A stretch of 64,000 nt of DNA from Telopea speciosissima (Eukaryota > Streptophyta > Magnoliopsida > Proteales > Proteaceae). Numbering within the stretch: position 1 is the first letter of the stretch; every line of letters begins with the position of its first letter. Positions 60,054-64,000 of the stretch are shown here, piece by piece. A model generated the notes under the pieces. That model did not search any database, was not told where the DNA came from, and saw only the letters and a list, made by a program, of their open reading frames with translations. The stretch covers positions 62,001 through 126,000 of the forward strand of contig NW_025317361.1 of NCBI RefSeq assembly GCF_018873765.1. Reading direction: 5' to 3'. Made by a program: the position numbers and the translations under genes.

Positions 60054-63000
60054 CTATGGGACATGGCGCCGACCTCTACGGCGCCAATGCTTGATGCCAT
60101 ATGCTAGGCGGAATGGGCTTTCTCTGTGGGCGTCCGTCTTGTAGTTCGGTATGCCCACGGGGCGCTGTAGCTCTTCTACCCATTTGCCTTTGGCTCCTTC
60201 TAGCCTTTTCTTGACTCCTTCCAATAGCGTTACATTGGTGACCTCCACGACCATTGGCGTGGGTATGCTACCGACACGGCCGATAGTCGATGTTGTAGCG
60301 GTGATGAGAATGCTTGGAATTTGGGGTTGTTGAATTGTTTTCCATTATGCGAGACGAGGATCCGTGGTACCCGAACTTGTAGATGGCGTCGTCGCGGACG
60401 AACTTCTCCATCTCTGTCTCTGTTATCTTGGCAAGGGTTTAGCTTCAACCCACTTGGTGAAGTAGTCGATCGCGACGACCGGTACTTTCTGTTTCCTGGT
60501 GCTGCGGTGAAGTTGCCTAAGATGTCTAGTCCCCACATGGCAAAAGGTATGGGGTTGAGGATTGATGTCAGCTTGGTGGCGGGTAGATGGGGTACTGGGG
60601 CGAACAACTGACATTGCTCGCACTTCTTGGCATATTGGATGGCCTCCTCTTGCATTCGAGGCCAGTATAGTCCCTGGCGGAGGATTTTGTAGGCTAGGGC
60701 TCGTCCCCCCATGTGGCTTCCACATATCCCCTCATGGACTTCGGCTAGGGCGTACTCTGCCCCCTTGGGTCCTAGGCACCGGAGTAGTGGTGCTGTTGCC
60801 CCCCCGCTTGTATAGTACCCCGTCTAGGACGGTGTACTTTGCAGCTCTCATCCTGATCTTCCTTGCTTCGGCCTTGTCTTCTGGTAAGACATCGTTCTGG
60901 AGGTAGTTGAGTAGAGGGTCCATCCAGCTAGGTCCCTCCGTGATCTCATTAACCTGCTTTTCCTTATGCGTTGGCTCATGCAGGATCTCAACATAGACTG
61001 CGCTAGCCAAATTTCGGAGTTCCTCATTGGCTAGCCTGGATAGGGCGTCAGCGGCGGCGTTCTCCTCCCTGGGAACTCGAACCATCTCAAACTTCTCGAA
61101 ACCCTCGATCAACGCTTGAGCGCGTGCTAGGTATGATGCCATCCTCTCATCTTTTGCCTCATACTCTCCATTCACCTGATTCACCACGAGCTGGGAGTCG
61201 CTCCGGGTGGATAGGTGTGTGACTTGGATGGCTTTGGCCACCCGGAGTCCAGCTAGTAATGCCTCGTACTCTGCTTCATTATTGGATGCTTGGAAGGTGA
61301 ACCTGAGAGCATATTGGATACGAAATCCCTCGGGGCTGGTTAATATGAGCCCAGCGCCGCTTCCTGCTGCATTGCTCGACCCGTCCACGAACATGTCCCA
61401 CGATCCGTGATCTTTCTCTTCGGGCTCCCCTGTTTGTGACTCGATCTCAGATTGGGTACACTCTGCAATGAAATCTGCAAGAGTCTGGCCTTTGATGGCT
61501 GTTCTTGGTTGGAACCTGATGTCATGCTCACTTAACTCCACCGCCCATGCTATCAATCGTCCGGAGACGTCCGGCTTGTGCAATATCTTCTTCAAGGGTA
61601 GGTCTGTGAGGACTGTGATGGTATGGGCTTGGAAGTATGGTCGTAGCTTCCTAGCCGCCATTACCAATGCATAGGCTACCTTCTCGATCCTAGTGTACCT
61701 GGTCTCTGCATCGATCAGGACATGGCTGACGTAGTAGATCGGCCTCTGGACTTTGTCTTCTTCCTTCAGCAGTACTGCGCTGACCGCGACAGGGGTGGCG
61801 GCCAGGTAGAGCTGCAACTCCTCGTTAGGTTCCGGTCGCCCAAGCAAGGGTGGGCTCTCTAGGTACTCCTTCAATTCTCCGAACGCCTTTTGGCACTCTT
61901 CCGTCCATGTGAAGTCCTTAGGGCTTCGGAGGTTCTTCAATGTTTTGAAGAATGGTAAGCACTTATCACCTGATCGTGACACGAACCTGGAAAGGGCGGC
62001 GACCCTTCCATTCAACCTCTGCACCTCTCTGACCGTTCGAGGAGGTGCCATCTCTTGGATGGCCTTGATCTTGGATGGGTTGGCTTCTATTCCACGGATG
62101 AGACCATGAACCCCAGGAATTTTCTGACGTTACGCCGGCGCACTTTACGAGGGTTTAGCTTCATCTGGTTCCTCCTCGATCTTGTGAATGCTTCCTCTAG
62201 GTCGATCAGTGTTGGTGGCGTGGACGCTTTTCACGAGCATGTCATCCACATATACCTCCATGTTGCGCCCGATCTGCTCCTCGAACATCTTGTTGACCAT
62301 CCTCGATAGGTGGCCCCTGCATTCTTTAACCCGAACGGCATGACGTGGTAACAGTAGTTCTCTTTGTCAGTCCGGAATGCGGTGTAAGACTCATCATCCT
62401 CACACATGAGGATCTGGTTGTATCCGGAGTAGGCGTCCATGAAACTCAGCATCTCATGGCCGGCGGTGGCGTCGATCAGTAGGTCGATCCTGGGCAGTGG
62501 GTATTCATCTTTTGGGCATGCCTTGTTCAGGTCGGTGTAGTCGACACACATCCTCCACTTCCCATTTGGCTTTGGTACCATGACCACGTTGGCGAGCCAG
62601 GTTGGGAACTTCTCCTTTCGATGAACCACGATCGGCTTAACTTCTCGACCTCCTCCTTGATTCTTTGCTTGTCGGTCGAGGCGAAGTTACGCCGCACGTT
62701 GAGCGGGCTTCCTGGTTGGGTCGACGTGTAGTCGGTGTTCCGCTATGGAACGTGGTATTCCTGGCATGTCGGAGGTTGACCATGCGAAGACATCTATGTT
62801 TGCTTGGAGGAGGTGTCCAAGTTCTTCTTTCTGTTCCTTGCTTAGCAGTGAGCCGACCTGAACGACCTTGGAGGGGTCATCCTGGCTGAGTGGCCATGGG
62901 ATGAGGTCTTCCACTGGCCTTCCCCTTCTCTCTGTCAGCTCATCTCTCTGGTCACTGATCATGCTCTCTAGGCAGAGTGCCACTCCACGGGTGTTGCCAT

Positions 63001-63400
63001 TATTCTTTTTCATGAAGGTGGCGTAGCACTCCCTTGCCTTCTTCTGATCTCCTCGGACTTCGCCTACCCCGTTCTCGGTGGGGAACTTCATCTTCAGGTG
63101 AAGTGGTGATATGACTCCTCTAAGGGCTGTCAGTGATGGTCGCCCTAAGAGGCCGTTGAAGGACACCACGGACTTGACTACCATAAAATTTACCATGATG
63201 GTTACTTGTCGAGGGTGTACCCCGAAGGTGACGGGTAGCTCTATGGTACCTCTGATGGAGGCGGTGGCACCTGAGAATCCCATGGAGATAAGTGGGCTCT
63301 GGTTTGAGCTGGTCGTCCCCGAACCCGCGTCGATAGGCGTCCAAGGAGAGTACGTCAACGAGACGCCCTGTGTCTATCGGTACCACGTGTGCAGTCGATT
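60054..63400 (-). pseudogene. Tat pol: protease, RT, dual RNase H, integrase; frameshifted
   Basis: Order on the minus strand: aspartic protease (VPIDTGRLVDVL near 63386, continuing in another frame as LLGRPSLTALRGV near 63150); RT (FAWSTSDMPGIP about 62790, WRMCVDYTDLNKACPKDEYP about 62530, FMDAYSGYNQI about 62440, YVDD about 62250 in a shifted frame); gypsy RNase H (FTWTEECQKAF about 61910 to IKGQTLADFIAE about 61460); second RNase H (WDMFVDGSSNAAGSGAGLIL about 61400 to AADALSRLANE about 61040, residues D..S...E...D); integrase zinc finger (YKILRQGLYWPRM ... CEQC about 60690-60600) and core (DYFTKWVEAKPL about 60460; RILVS.NGKQF about 60370 with the catalytic Asp replaced by His). At least four frame changes are needed to read it. 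The 439-codon frame 62051-60732 is the only long intact part. Not autonomous. Confidence 0.9.
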
Positions 63401-63637
63401 GGCTACCTCCACCTGTACTACCAGGGCATCTTCATGCGGGAAGTTTAGTCCTTCCAGGTCTTCATCCGAGAAGGAGATCACCGCCTCGGTCCTGGCTATC
63501 TTGCTGGGCTTCTCTGCCACTCCCACGAACCTGGCATGAGCTTTAGCTTTTACGGTGGACTCTTGCCCTGGTCCTCCAAATATGGTGAGGATAGGAGGTC
63601 CCTTGGTGCCACTAGGTTCGGTGGCATCTCTCCGCCT

Positions 63638-64000
63638 TCAGGTGGTCTCTCTCTCGATCTGTTCTTCTTTCTTCTCGTCTCGGTTCCACTCTGTCTCCGT
63701 CGCGACCTCTATCTCCTTGGCACGGCGGTTGTCACGTCTCCCCTTCACATACTTGTTCAAGCTTCCTGCTTTTACCAGTTGTTCTATCTCTCTCTTCAAT
63801 TGATAGCACTCCTCCGTGTCGTGCCCATTCTCTTTGTGGAAGAGACAATATTTGTTAGGGTTTCGCTTCTCTGGCGCTGCTAGCATGGGTCGTGGCCACT
63901 GGAGTAGGTCACGGTCTTGGATCTGCATGAGTATCTGGGACCTGGTGGTGTTCAGTGGTGTGAACTCAGGGGTGCTTGCCCTCTCACTTCTCTCTGGGCG
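63638..64000 (-). pseudogene. Tat gag C-terminal part with zinc knuckle (partial)
   Basis: The minus-strand frame contains YCLFHKENGHDTEECYQLK, a CX2HX4HX4C-like knuckle, followed by REIEQLVKAGSLNKYV and a basic/acidic tail. This is the usual gag end of Tat elements. It runs off the right edge. A frame break separates it from protease (63400-63637). Confidence 0.8.

Larger units (their letters stand above)
54571..64000 (-). mobile_element. Tat-lineage Ty3/gypsy LTR retrotransposon, partial and inactive
   Basis: A minus-strand element entering from beyond the right edge. From right to left: gag end with a zinc knuckle (about 63928-63638), protease, RT, gypsy RNase H, a second archaeal-type RNase H, integrase (63400-60054), a 33-bp satellite (58655-59558), an extra ORF in antisense (56640-58480), a polypurine tract, and the 3' LTR (55455-54571). 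Two RNase H domains plus an antisense ORF downstream of pol are known features of the Tat (Retand/Ogre) group. Several frameshifts in pol make it non-autonomous. It is more than 9.4 kb. Confidence 0.9.

Overview
This is nuclear DNA of a flowering plant. It has intron-rich genes, plant-specific protein families (a YODA-type MAPKKK and a land-plant sn-2 GPAT), and dense plant repeats: Tat-lineage Ty3/gypsy elements, RTE and L1 LINEs, tRNA-derived SINEs, hAT-like and Tourist-like MITEs, and a probable Helitron. The very long repeat-filled introns fit an early-diverging eudicot or magnoliid, but I cannot name the species from sequence alone.

Layout. 1-1160 is the 3' end of a plus-strand gypsy element, with internal repeats and a complete 513-bp LTR. 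About 2.6-11.2 kb looks like one 8.5-kb minus-strand Helitron. It carries decayed, intron-containing pieces of at least four unrelated genes, all in the same orientation: a STRUBBELIG-family receptor kinase, a group C MAP kinase, sucrose synthase and pirin. 12.5-13.9 kb is a dead L1 LINE. 14.4-42.5 kb is the main gene of the window, a plus-strand YODA (YDA/MAPKKK4-type) MAP kinase kinase kinase. I resolved 11 coding exons (900 aa) and infer a 5' UTR exon near 14.4-15.2 kb. Its introns hold an RTE LINE, two related LTR fragments, L1 pieces, several MITEs and a SINE; the largest are about 9.7 kb (5' UTR, inferred) and 7.9 kb (intron 9). 44.9-46.7 kb is a compact two-exon minus-strand glycerol-3-phosphate acyltransferase of the GPAT4/6/8 cutin clade (514 aa). 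47-54.5 kb is intergenic, with small palindromic transposons, SINE-like sequence and one unidentified broken exon pair. From 54571 to the window end is one large minus-strand Tat-lineage Ty3/gypsy retrotransposon: 885-bp 3' LTR, an antisense extra ORF, a 27-copy 33-bp satellite, frameshifted pol with two RNase H domains, and the end of gag.

Only the YDA-like MAPKKK and the GPAT look like intact functional genes. They belong to separate pathways: MAPK signalling for stomatal and embryo patterning, and cutin precursor synthesis. Both act in epidermal development, but nothing here shows a functional link.

The most notable findings are the multi-gene-capture Helitron; four small transposon-like elements with 6-8 bp flanking duplications whose interiors are arrays of short degenerate palindromes (CGAGATCTCG, TATCGATA, GGGTCGGG, GGCG types); and a microsatellite that begins exactly at the splice donor of YDA intron 10.
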